DNA of 64,000 nt from Bremerella volcania (GTDB lineage Bacteria > Planctomycetota > Planctomycetia > Pirellulales > Pirellulaceae): NCBI RefSeq assembly GCF_007748115.1, contig NZ_CP036289.1, positions 1,860,001-1,924,000 on the forward strand, read 5' to 3'. Below the pieces are notes generated by a model, which was given only the letters and a program-made list of their open reading frames with translations, did no database searches and was not told where the DNA came from. Position 1 is the stretch's first letter; each line of letters begins with the position of its first letter. Positions 37,317 to 45,589 of the stretch are shown here, piece by piece. The position numbers were made by a program, and so were the translations under genes.

Positions 37317-37534
37317 CGTGTTTCCGTCCGACGCAGGTCGTTGGTTTCAACTTCAACGGATTCGCTGTGTCCAGCATCCTTGCTACGAGGAGCAGGCACT
37401 CGCAAAGGCAAAGGGCCGTTATTATGACGGCCAGTGGGATGGGTCTTAAATCGCGTGGAAACGTAATCTCGAATGGCGGAATCCACTATGCCTGAGACCG
37501 CGCTGTCGTCTCGGCCAAAACTGGCATTTCGCAC
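37313..37534 (-). CDS. Possible 73-residue leader ORF, copy 1
   Basis: A frame of 73 codons (MRNASFGRDDSAVSGIVDSA...) ends in ATGA that overlaps the BON-like start, as coupled genes do. It is basic and has no recognisable fold. It recurs at 58365-58586 (identical) and, with three amino-acid changes, at 1168-1389 on the plus strand. Three changes out of three aligned substitutions are non-synonymous, so it may be a leader rather than a protein. Confidence 0.35.
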   Translation of the reverse strand: MRNASFGRDDSAVSGIVDSAIRDYVSTRFKTHPTGRHNNGPLPLRVPAPRSKDAGHSESVEVETNDLRRTETR

Positions 37535-37556
37535 CGCTGTGGGGCCTCGCTGCCAC

Positions 37557-38175
37557 TGGTGATTTCCGCCATTGAAGATTCCTGGATTTGCCGATTTCGT
37601 GCTTCTACGCCACCGGCGACAATTGCGGTGCGTCCGTGATCGACGTTTGTAATGCCTGTCTTGGAAACCAGTGTAAACGTCGATCAGGACAAGTGCCTGG
37701 CTGTGCTGAATTCATCCAATAACGACCACGCCATCGTGCTGTTGAACGAATGACGCTTGGCAATTGAACCTGCGCGCAGGAGAACAGCGATGTCGAAAAT
37801 GATTGCTTATGACCAAGACGCCCTGGAGGCCATCAAACGCGGTGTGGGCACGCTGTCGCGCGCGGTCACCAAAACCCTCGGTCCGCGCGGTCGAAATGTT
37901 CTGCTGCAAAAGAGCTTCGGTCCTCCGGTGGTTACCAAGGACGGCGTCACCGTGGCCAAAGAGATCGACTTGGAAGATCCCTTCGAGAACATCGGTGCTC
38001 GCATAGTCCGCGAAGTGGCTTCAAAAACGAACGATGTGGCGGGCGACGGAACTACGACCGCCACCGTGCTGGCCGAGGCTATCTTCAACGAAGGCTTGCG
38101 GGCCGTTATTGGTGGGATTCGGCCCGTTCACATGAAACAGGGCATCGAGCAGGCGGTCGACGACATCGTCGCGAA
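37557..38175. repeat. Perfect direct repeat of at least 619 bp, copy 1 (groEL 5' region)
   Basis: Identical to 63382-64000 (offset 25825), where the window ends, so the full length is unknown. It shares bases 37557-37572 (TGGTGATTTCCGCCAT) with the end of the 1325-bp repeat. The copied part covers 217 bp upstream of groEL and its first 129 codons. No CIRCE element is visible upstream. Confidence 0.93.
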
Positions 38176-39889
38176 GCTCAAAGCGAACTCCGTGCCTGTC
38201 AAGGGTAAAGACGACCTGACCAAAGTCGCTTCCATCGCCGCCAACAACGATCCCACCATCGGCCAACACGTGGCCGACGCGCTCGACAGAGTCGGCAAGG
38301 ACGGGGTCGTAACACTGGACGAAGGAAAGACGATGCGAACCGAGATCGAAGTTGTCGAAGGAATGCAGTTCGACAAAGGTTACCTGTCGCCGTACTTCGT
38401 CACCGACGCGTCCAAGATGGAGTGCGTGCTGGAAGAGCCGTACATTCTGGTCCACGAAAAGAAGATCACCAGCATCAAGGACATCGTGCCGCTGTTGGAG
38501 AAGGTGGTTCAGGCCGGCAGGTCGCTGTTGATCGTCGCCGAGGACGTGGAACGCGAGGCGCTGGCCACGCTGGTGGTGAACCGTCTGCGCGGGACGTTCC
38601 AGTGCTGTGCGGTCAAGGCTCCCGCCTACGGAGATCGCCGCAAAGCGATGATGGAAGACCTTGCGATTCTGACTGGCGGCACAGCGATCTTCGAGAGCCT
38701 AGGGATCAAGCTTGAATCGCTGCCGCTGACCGATCTCGGACAAGCGAAACAGGTGATTGTCGACAAAGACAACACCAAGGTCATCCAGGGTGGAGGAAAG
38801 AAAGCCGACATTCAGGCCCGGATCGCGCAGATCCAGCATGAGCTTGAAAAGTCCACCAGCGATTATGACCGCGAGAAACTCGAGGAGCGGATGCCGGACG
38901 GCGGTTCGCTGTCTGTTCGCTGCACCAGCGACGATGGCCAAGCGATCGTCGAAGTGACGGACTCGGGTGAGGGTATCGCGGCCGCGGATTTGGAGAGAGT
39001 TTTCGAACCGCTTTATACCCGCAAGACCAAGGGCATCGGCCTGGGACTCGCGGTTTCAAAACGATACGCAGAAATGAACCGAGGTCAGTTAGACGTCGAA
39101 AGCGAACTGGCGTGCGGCTGTTCCTTCCGCTGGAGCCCGAGTGAAGGGAGACAACCGATGGTCGAAACGAGTGGTTTGAATCTGTTGGTCGTCGATGACG
39201 AGCCAGATATGCGATCGAGCTTGTGGCGCATCTTGCGCGTGCAGGGTCATCAAGTGGCCGTGGCTGAGAGCGGTGAACAGGCCGTGGATTACGTCCGCGA
39301 CAACGAACCGGACGGTGTCCTCATGGACATCCGTATGCCCGGCATCGGCGGCGTGGAAGCATTCAGGAAAATTCGCGAAGCCTCGCCCGACACGTTCGTC
39401 ATCTTTATGACGGCGTACTCCGAAGCGGCCGAAGAAGCCCGCGATGAAGGAGCTAACGTACTTCCCAAGCCGCTCGACGTCGAAGGCATCTGCGAACTGA
39501 TCGAAGAGACCGCGGCGACTCGCCCCATCCTGGTCGTGGACGACGATACGGACTTCTGCTCGTCACTGGAGCGAGTCCTCGCCGGCAAGGGATACGACGT
39601 GCAGATAGCCAACACGCCGGCGCAGGCGATCGGATTCTTTCAGAAGCAGCCGCGGGCTTTGGTGTTGCTGGACATGAAGCTGAACGGGGCTGCCGGCCTG
39701 GAAGTGCTCCACGAGCTAAAGCAGCTCAACGCCGCGGCGGTGGTCGTGCAGATGTCCGGTTACTCCGAGCTGGAAGAGGACATGCGCCAAGGCCTGGAAA
39801 TGAATGCCTACGGCTATCTGACCAAGCCGTTCGATGGCGACCAGATGCTGGCCATGTTGCAGCAAGCCATGCGCGAACCGAAGAAATGA
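37790..39889 (+). pseudogene. GroEL N-terminal two thirds fused to kinase HATPase and two REC domains
   Basis: A single open frame of 699 residues. Residues 1-367 are Gro[18 protein letters not shown], then [50 protein letters not shown] and [19 protein letters not shown], up to [12 protein letters not shown]. It lacks the last 180 residues, so the equatorial ATP domain is incomplete. At about 38891 it switches to [11 protein letters not shown], the middle of a histidine kinase ATPase domain, with G1 box TDSGEGI and G2 box [12 protein letters not shown] but no N box. Two REC domains follow ([13 protein letters not shown] with Asp in MDIRMPG, and [13 protein letters not shown] with Asp in LLDMKLNG). 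The DNA before the junction is a perfect copy of the second groEL start at 63615. I regard it as a rearrangement product. The GroEL and HATPase parts should be inactive. Confidence 0.8.
39158..39889 (+). CDS. Tandem-REC response regulator, from internal start
   Basis: Inside the fused frame, ATG 39158 follows AAGGGAG by eight bases, so a protein of 243 residues with two REC domains ([18 protein letters not shown]...) could be made independently. Both REC domains keep the acidic pair, the phosphoacceptor Asp, Thr (FMTAYS) or Ser (QMSGYS), and Lys (PKPLD, TKPFD). No DNA-binding domain follows. This is probably the original gene start before the fusion. Confidence 0.55.
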   Translation: MVETSGLNLLVVDDEPDMRSSLWRILRVQGHQVAVAESGEQAVDYVRDNEPDGVLMDIRMPGIGGVEAFRKIREASPDTFVIFMTAYSEAAEEARDEGANVLPKPLDVEGICELIEETAATRPILVVDDDTDFCSSLERVLAGKGYDVQIANTPAQAIGFFQKQPRALVLLDMKLNGAAGLEVLHELKQLNAAAVVVQMSGYSELEEDMRQGLEMNAYGYLTKPFDGDQMLAMLQQAMREPKK

Positions 39890-40428
39890 ACACTGAAGGC
39901 GGACGAATCATAGCCGAACAACTGACCGCCGTGCTGATCGTGGACGACGATGAGGATTTTTGCGCCAGCGTGCGCCGATTCCTGAAGCGTGACGGCCACC
40001 GAGTCGACATCGCCAATACGGCGACCGAAGCCCTCGACCGCCATAACTGGTCAGACTACTTTGCCATCCTGGTCGATCGCCGCTTGCCCGACGGTTCGGA
40101 AGAAGACCTGCTTCCACAACTCAAGCAACTCGCCCCCCACGCCTCGCTGGTCGTCATCACCGGCCATGCCGATATAGACAGCGTGATCGTGGGCGTACGG
40201 TTAGGCGCTGAAGATTATTTGACTAAACCGATCGAACCGGATGCTCTTCGCGCATGGGTGCGTCGCACAGCGGAACTGAAACAAACCCAGTTGAAATTGC
40301 AAGAATCCGAAAAGCGAGCGCGGCAAGCGGAGCGGTTGGCGGCGGTCGGTCAAATGCTGACCGCGGTATCGCACGAAAGCCGCAATGCGCTGCAACGCGG
40401 CCTAGCCTGTTTGGAGATGTTGCGTTAG
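39886..40428 (+). pseudogene. REC-HisKA hybrid kinase, truncated before its ATPase domain
   Basis: 180 residues. N-terminal REC (VLIVDDDEDFCASV, phosphoacceptor Asp in LVDRRLPDG, TGHAD, TKPIEP), then a coiled linker (KLQESEKRARQAERLAAVG) and the H-box AVSHESRNALQR, where it stops at CLEMLR. The HATPase domain is absent; the stop lies 3 bp from the end of the converging ABC permease gene. The ATG overlaps the preceding stop by 4 bp. The homologous kinase at 55870-57047 shows the full layout. It may still be phosphorylated by another kinase. Confidence 0.8.
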
Positions 40429-40431
40429 CCC

Positions 40432-41538
40432 TCAGTACATCCGCCGACGGAACAGCCATGCGGCCGAGCTGAGCGTGACCGCGGCGATAACCGCCATCGG
40501 CCAGAATTGGTCGAGCAGCAAGCTGAATGATGCACCTTCGAGGAACACGCCGCGCAGCACGACCAGAAAGTATCGCAGCGGATCACCGTACGTAATGGCC
40601 TGGACCGCGGGAGGCATATTGGCGATGGGGGTCGAGAATCCGGAGAGAATGATCGCCGGCACTAGAAAGAGAAAGGCGCCGAGCAACGCTTGCTGCTGCG
40701 TCACGGCTAGCGACGAGATCATCAGTCCCACGCCAATGGCGGCGAGCACGAACAACACAACTCCGAAATACAGCGTGAGCAGGGACCCGACAAACGGGAC
40801 GCGGAACCAGAAGACGGCGGCTGCAATGATGACCGTCGCTTCGGCAACGCCGATGATGAAACCTGGAGTTGCCTTACCAACCAGGATCTCCCAGGGACGA
40901 TACGGCGTCACCAGCAACTGATCGAAGGTGCCCTGTTCCCGTTCGCGAGCCACCGACAGCGCAGTGACCAGCATCGTCACGACCAGCGTCAAAATGCCGA
41001 CGATGCCGGGCACAATGAACCAGCGGCTCTGTTGGTTCGGGTTGAACCACGAGCGGACTTCCAAGCGCGCGGGTGCCGCAGCGAGCCCGCGATCAGACGA
41101 CCACTCGGCGTTAAAGTCATTGACGATGCGACGGGCGTAGCCGAGCGTGATCAGTGCCGTGTTGGAATCGCGGCCGTCCAAAATGACTTGCACGTCAGTT
41201 CGCCCGTCGCGATGCAAATCGCGAGTGAAGGTGGGGCCTATGTGCAGCACGACCAGCGCCTTGCGACTGTAAACCAACGGCGCAATTTCGCCGTCGTGAG
41301 TAATCGTGGCGACGCGGCGGAAGTTGCGCGAACCGTCGAACCGTGCTACCAGGTCGCGCGAGGCCTCGCTGGGACTCTCGTTGTATACCGCCAGCGGAAC
41401 ATCCGTCACGTCGAACGTCGCCGCATAACCGAACACCAGCAATTGAATGATCGGCGGGCCAATAATCACAAACCGGCTCTTCGGGTCCTTCAGCAGGGCC
41501 AGAAATTCCTTGTGAATCAGTGCGAGTAGTCGTGACAC
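40432..41538 (-). CDS. ABC-2 type export permease (YbhR/YhhJ-like) 2
   Basis: 368 residues. An N-terminal helix precedes a large extracytoplasmic loop (DVPLAVYNESPSEASRDLV and following), then five helices with AREREQGTFDQLLVTPYRP, the usual ABC-2 coupling motif. Works with the second permease, the tandem ATPase and HlyD as a multisubunit exporter. Last gene of the twelve-gene array; its end converges with the truncated kinase. Confidence 0.9.
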   Translation of the reverse strand: MSRLLALIHKEFLALLKDPKSRFVIIGPPIIQLLVFGYAATFDVTDVPLAVYNESPSEASRDLVARFDGSRNFRRVATITHDGEIAPLVYSRKALVVLHIGPTFTRDLHRDGRTDVQVILDGRDSNTALITLGYARRIVNDFNAEWSSDRGLAAAPARLEVRSWFNPNQQSRWFIVPGIVGILTLVVTMLVTALSVAREREQGTFDQLLVTPYRPWEILVGKATPGFIIGVAEATVIIAAAVFWFRVPFVGSLLTLYFGVVLFVLAAIGVGLMISSLAVTQQQALLGAFLFLVPAIILSGFSTPIANMPPAVQAITYGDPLRYFLVVLRGVFLEGASFSLLLDQFWPMAVIAAVTLSSAAWLFRRRMY

Positions 41539-41548
41539 CGGCGATCTC

Positions 41549-42682
41549 CTAGTCCAGCCGCTTGCGTGAAAGTCGCCGCGTGAGGCCCAGGAAGATCGTT
41601 GCCATCACGGCCAAGGCGGCGCAGTTGGGCAAGATTACCGACCAGACGTCGCCCGCCAGGAATGTGGTCTTCAGAATTGCGACGTAGTATCGGGCCGGGA
41701 TGACGTGGGTGATCCACTGGATCGGCCGGGGCATGCTGCCAATGTCGAAGATGAAACCGGACAGGATGAACGCTGGCAGGAACGTCGTGATAATGGCTAC
41801 CTGGGCCGCGACGAACTGCACACGTGTTACCGTCGAGATAAACAGACCCATGCCCAGCGCCGTCAACAGAAACAGCGACGAACCAAGCAGCAACACCCAG
41901 ATCGAGCCGCGCAGAGGCACTTCGAACAACCACACGCCCATCACGACCGACAGCGCAAGCCCGCCCATACCCAGGATGAAATAGGGCAGAATCTTTCCCA
42001 GTAGCACTTCCAACATCGAAACCGGCGTGACCATCAATGCTTCCATGGTCCCGCGTTCCCATTCGCGGGCCATCAACAGTGCAGTCAGCAGCGATCCGAT
42101 GAGCGTCATGACGACAGCCACGACACCGGGCACCAGATAGTTGCGGCTGCGGACATTGGCGTTGAACCAAATGCGGTGTTCGACGTTGACCGGCGCGGCA
42201 AGAGTCTGGCCGAGTTCGATGGCCCGATGTTCCAGCCACTTCGCATATGCTCCCTCGACATAGCCGTTGATGATTCGTGCTGTGTTCGCGTCCACACCGT
42301 TAACGATCAATTGGACCGAGGCGCCGCCTGGCCGCCGCAGCTTCTCGGAAAAATCATGCCGCAAGTGCAGGATTGCGTCGACTCGCCGCTCCATCAGTGC
42401 CTGGCGAGCGGCCGGCATGCCGTGCAGGTACGTCGGCTCGAAATAGAGCGAGTGTTCCAGTTCGCTGCAGAAGCTGGTTGTGTCCGGCGTCGGCTGCTCG
42501 ACCACGATCGCAATTGGCACATGCTCGGCATCGAGCGATACGCCATACCCAAACAGCAGCAGCAACACGACCGGCAGCACAAATGCGATCGCCAGCGCGC
42601 TGGGATCGCGCAGCACCTGCAAGAACTCTTTGCGGACGAGCCCGCGCATTCGCATCAATGTTCCGCCGCGTTGGCTGCTCAT
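41549..42682 (-). CDS. ABC-2 type export permease (YbhS-like) 1
   Basis: 377 residues, start at 42682 (MSSQRGGTLMRMRGLVRKEF) overlapping the ATPase stop by 4 bp. Same layout as its neighbour: N-terminal helix, extracytoplasmic loop (VPIAIVVEQPTPDTTSF), then MAREWERGTMEALMVTPVS and four further helices. The two permeases probably form a heterodimer in the membrane. Confidence 0.9.
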   Translation of the reverse strand: MSSQRGGTLMRMRGLVRKEFLQVLRDPSALAIAFVLPVVLLLLFGYGVSLDAEHVPIAIVVEQPTPDTTSFCSELEHSLYFEPTYLHGMPAARQALMERRVDAILHLRHDFSEKLRRPGGASVQLIVNGVDANTARIINGYVEGAYAKWLEHRAIELGQTLAAPVNVEHRIWFNANVRSRNYLVPGVVAVVMTLIGSLLTALLMAREWERGTMEALMVTPVSMLEVLLGKILPYFILGMGGLALSVVMGVWLFEVPLRGSIWVLLLGSSLFLLTALGMGLFISTVTRVQFVAAQVAIITTFLPAFILSGFIFDIGSMPRPIQWITHVIPARYYVAILKTTFLAGDVWSVILPNCAALAVMATIFLGLTRRLSRKRLD

Positions 42683-44469
42683 TCGTTTGGCCTCGGCGGT
42701 GTTGGGGACTCTTCCTGGGTTTCGATCAAGTGAATAAAGGCTTCTTCCATGGTTGGTTCGGGGTTGTCTTCGGAGCGGGCGCGTTGTTTGATCTCCTGTG
42801 GTGTGCCGAAGGCGAGAACTTCGCCGGCCATCATGATGGCCATGCGGTCGCAGTATTCGGCTTCTTCCATGAAGTGCGTTGTGACTAGCACCGTGACTCC
42901 GGCCGAGGCCAGCGCGTTGATGCGGTGCCAAAACTCGCGGCGGGCCAGCGGATCGACTCCCGAAGTGGGTTCGTCGAGGAAGATGATCTCCGGTTTGTGC
43001 ATCAACGCGCAGGCCAGCGCCAACCGCTGTTTGTAACCCAACGGCAAGGCACCGCTGGTATCGTCCAGCACCGGTTTCAGTTCGAACTCGTCCGTGGCCC
43101 AGTCGATGCGGTCACGGCGTCGGCGGCCGGAAAGTCCATAGGCGCTGCCGAAGAACTGTAAGTTATCGGCGACGCTAAGCGTTCCGTACAGCGAGAACTT
43201 CTGCGACATATAACCGATGCGAGCCCGCGCTGTGGCGGCCGTCTTGCGGACGTCGATGCCGGCCACCTGTAGCTTGCCGTCGCTGGCCGGCAGCAATCCG
43301 CAGAGCATGCGGAACATGGTCGTCTTGCCCGCCCCGTTGGCTCCCAGCAGCCCAAACACTTCGCCGTGCGTGACGTCGAACGAGATGCCTTTGACCGCGT
43401 AAAAGTCGCCGAACCGCCGCTTGACGTCGCGCACGATGATGACGGTGCCGTCGGTATCGCTCGTCTTGCCGTTTGAATCCGCCGCCGTCCGTTCCGGCGG
43501 CTTCATGCCGTCGCCGCGGCGCTCGCGGAGCGTGGTGATAAAGCCGTCTTCAAAACGGGGCGGCACAGCATCAACCGTGGCGGACTTCTCGTCGGGCAGC
43601 AGTGTCTCGACGGACGGTTCGGCATCGCGGGCCAACACTAAACGGACCGCGTCGCCCTGAATCACCGCATCCACCACGCCCGGCCGACCGGCCAACAACT
43701 CCTGCACATCGCGGTTCTTGCGGTCGGGAATGCGGACTTTGAACGTGTGGCCGGCCAGCGGATCGCTGAACTGGCTGGGCGGGCCCTGGCCGATCAACTG
43801 GCCTTCGTCCAGCATGATGACTTCGTCACACCGTTCAGCTTCGTCCAGATACGCCGTGCTCAGCAGCACCGTCGTTCCTTCCTCTTTGACAAAGCGCGCG
43901 ACGATCGCCCACAACTCGCGGCGCGAGACCGGATCGACGCCCACGGTCGGTTCATCCAACAGCAGCAGCCGCGGCGGATGGACCAGCGTGCAAGCCAGGC
44001 CGAGCTTTTGTTTCATCCCGCCCGACAACTTGCCGGCCAAACGCTTCGTGAAAGGAGCCAGCCCGGTCATGTGCATCAATTCGTCGTACCGCGTTTTCCT
44101 CGCACTGACTGGGACGCCTTGCAAATCAGCATACAAATCAAGGTTCTCCTGCACGCTCAGGTCTTCATAGAGTCCGAACCGCTGCGGCATGTAACCGACG
44201 CTGGCTTGCACCTTCAGCGCTTCGCGAGCCGCGTCAAGGCCCAGCACGTTGACCGTTCCCCTGTCTGCTCGCAAGAGCCCGGCCGCCAGTCGCATCAATG
44301 TCGTCTTGCCCGCGCCGTCGGGACCGATCAAACCGGTAATCTTGCCGACATGGACCTCGACATCCAGATCCTTGACGGCCGTCACAATCCGACTGCCAGC
44401 ACGAAACGACTTCGTGACGTTTTGGCAGTTCAACGCGGTCTGATCGTCGGCGGTCATGCGGGCTGTCAT
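42679..44469 (-). CDS. Tandem ABC transporter ATPase (YbhF-like)
   Basis: 596 residues with two complete nucleotide-binding domains. First: Walker A GPDGAGKTT, signature LSGGMKQKLGL, Walker B LLLLDEPTVGVDP. Second: GANGAGKTT, a shortened signature region (LPLGYKQRLALACAL) and IIFLDEPTSGVDP. Such double ATPases power YbhFSR-like drug or lipid exporters. ATG 44469 is taken, with ATG 44457 as alternative; neither has a strong ribosome site. 83 bp after HlyD. Confidence 0.92.
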   Translation of the reverse strand: MTARMTADDQTALNCQNVTKSFRAGSRIVTAVKDLDVEVHVGKITGLIGPDGAGKTTLMRLAAGLLRADRGTVNVLGLDAAREALKVQASVGYMPQRFGLYEDLSVQENLDLYADLQGVPVSARKTRYDELMHMTGLAPFTKRLAGKLSGGMKQKLGLACTLVHPPRLLLLDEPTVGVDPVSRRELWAIVARFVKEEGTTVLLSTAYLDEAERCDEVIMLDEGQLIGQGPPSQFSDPLAGHTFKVRIPDRKNRDVQELLAGRPGVVDAVIQGDAVRLVLARDAEPSVETLLPDEKSATVDAVPPRFEDGFITTLRERRGDGMKPPERTAADSNGKTSDTDGTVIIVRDVKRRFGDFYAVKGISFDVTHGEVFGLLGANGAGKTTMFRMLCGLLPASDGKLQVAGIDVRKTAATARARIGYMSQKFSLYGTLSVADNLQFFGSAYGLSGRRRRDRIDWATDEFELKPVLDDTSGALPLGYKQRLALACALMHKPEIIFLDEPTSGVDPLARREFWHRINALASAGVTVLVTTHFMEEAEYCDRMAIMMAGEVLAFGTPQEIKQRARSEDNPEPTMEEAFIHLIETQEESPTPPRPNE

Positions 44470-44552
44470 CTGTTGAGGATCGGGAGATGGATTAGGTGCA
44501 TGGCCACGGATCCGATCAGCGCTGATCGGCCAAATCCGTGTTTCTCCGCGTT

Positions 44553-45572
44553 CTATTTTTTCTCCGAAGACGGTCGGGATTGATCGAGGGGAATCTTCAC
44601 GGTCGCTGGCATCCCCAGCCGCAGTTCGTTGTTCGGATTCTTGACGAACACGCGAATCTGGTACACCAACTTGGTGCGCAGCTCGCGCGTTTCGACCGGC
44701 TTGGGCGTGAACTCGGCGGTCGGCGAGATGAATCCGATCCAGCCTTCGTACTCTTTGTCCGGAAAGCTGTCGGTGATGACCCTCGCTTTCATGCCTTCGT
44801 GGATTTTTCCCAAGTCCGGCTCGGAGACGTAAGCCCGCACCCACACCGGATCGGTAAGCGCCACGGTAAACACCGTTTTCTGTGGTGAAGCCATGTCGCC
44901 GACTTCCAGAATGCGATCTTGGATGATGCCATCCGACGGTGCGTAGAGAAAGGAATCCTTCAGGTCGTGCTCCGCTTGAGCCAGTTCGGCTTCGTATCGT
45001 TTGAGCAAGGCCTTCGCCTCTTCCTTGTCCTCTTTTCTCGGCCCGGCCACGGCCAAGTCCAGTTCCGCCTGGCGAGCGTTCACCTGTGCCTCAGCCGATT
45101 CATAGGCGGCCAAGTTGTCATCGAACTCCTCTTGTGTTACTGCTCCCGTGCCGACGAGAGACCGGATTCGTTCCAAATTGCGTTTCTTGTCGAGGGCCGT
45201 GGCCTTCGCCGCGGTTACATCTGCTCTGGCTATGGCGATCTCCTCAGGGCGGGACCCCGCTTCGAGTCGTGCGACGACCTGACGCTGCGATTCCACGATC
45301 GCCTTCGCCCGCTCAACCGCATACTCCAACCGCTCGGTGTTCAACTTTCCAAGCAAGTTGCCTTTGGTGATGCGATCTCCTTCTTCAACGAGCAGTTCGC
45401 CGATACGTTCGTTGCCATTGATCGCCAATTCGACTTGTCGCACATCAACGTTGCCGTAGATCACAAGCTCATCGGCGTCGCCGCCGTTCTGCTGATTTTG
45501 CCAATACCAAATTCCGAAACCCGCGCCGCCAAGGAGACAGACCACAAGAAGGACGCGGATAACTTTTTTCAT
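44553..45572 (-). CDS. HlyD/YbhG-family membrane fusion protein
   Basis: 339 residues, start at ATG 45572 with AGGTGG before it (a GTG at 45581 is the alternative). One N-terminal membrane segment (VIRVLLVVCLLGGAGFGIWYW), a biotinyl-lipoyl-like half domain (GNERIGELLVEEGDRITKG), an alpha-helical hairpin (about 85-200) rich in Ala, Glu and Arg, the second half (YAPSDGIIQDRILEVG) and a beta-barrel domain. Periplasmic adaptor for the exporter encoded after it. Confidence 0.92.
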   Translation of the reverse strand: MKKVIRVLLVVCLLGGAGFGIWYWQNQQNGGDADELVIYGNVDVRQVELAINGNERIGELLVEEGDRITKGNLLGKLNTERLEYAVERAKAIVESQRQVVARLEAGSRPEEIAIARADVTAAKATALDKKRNLERIRSLVGTGAVTQEEFDDNLAAYESAEAQVNARQAELDLAVAGPRKEDKEEAKALLKRYEAELAQAEHDLKDSFLYAPSDGIIQDRILEVGDMASPQKTVFTVALTDPVWVRAYVSEPDLGKIHEGMKARVITDSFPDKEYEGWIGFISPTAEFTPKPVETRELRTKLVYQIRVFVKNPNNELRLGMPATVKIPLDQSRPSSEKK

Positions 45573-45589
45573 TTCGTCCACCTAATTGT

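Larger units (their letters stand above)
36248..37572. repeat. Perfect 1325-bp direct repeat, copy 1 (CsrA operon)
   Basis: Every frame is identical to 57300-58624, offset 21052. The copy holds the 73-codon ORF, the CxxC BON-like gene, csrA, the 90-residue gene and the start of the second BON-like gene. It ends on the left in the H+-ATPase fragment and on the right in sequence leading to groEL. No differences were found by comparing the translated frames. Confidence 0.95.

Noticed and set aside
37557-37789. CIRCE/HrcA operator upstream of groEL
   Set aside because: No TTAGCACTC-type inverted repeat is present.
37790-39889. Purpose-built chaperonin-kinase protein
   Set aside because: The DNA of the GroEL part is a perfect copy of the second groEL start and both enzyme domains are incomplete, so a rearrangement product is the simpler reading. 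I keep it as a finding because a read check could reverse this.
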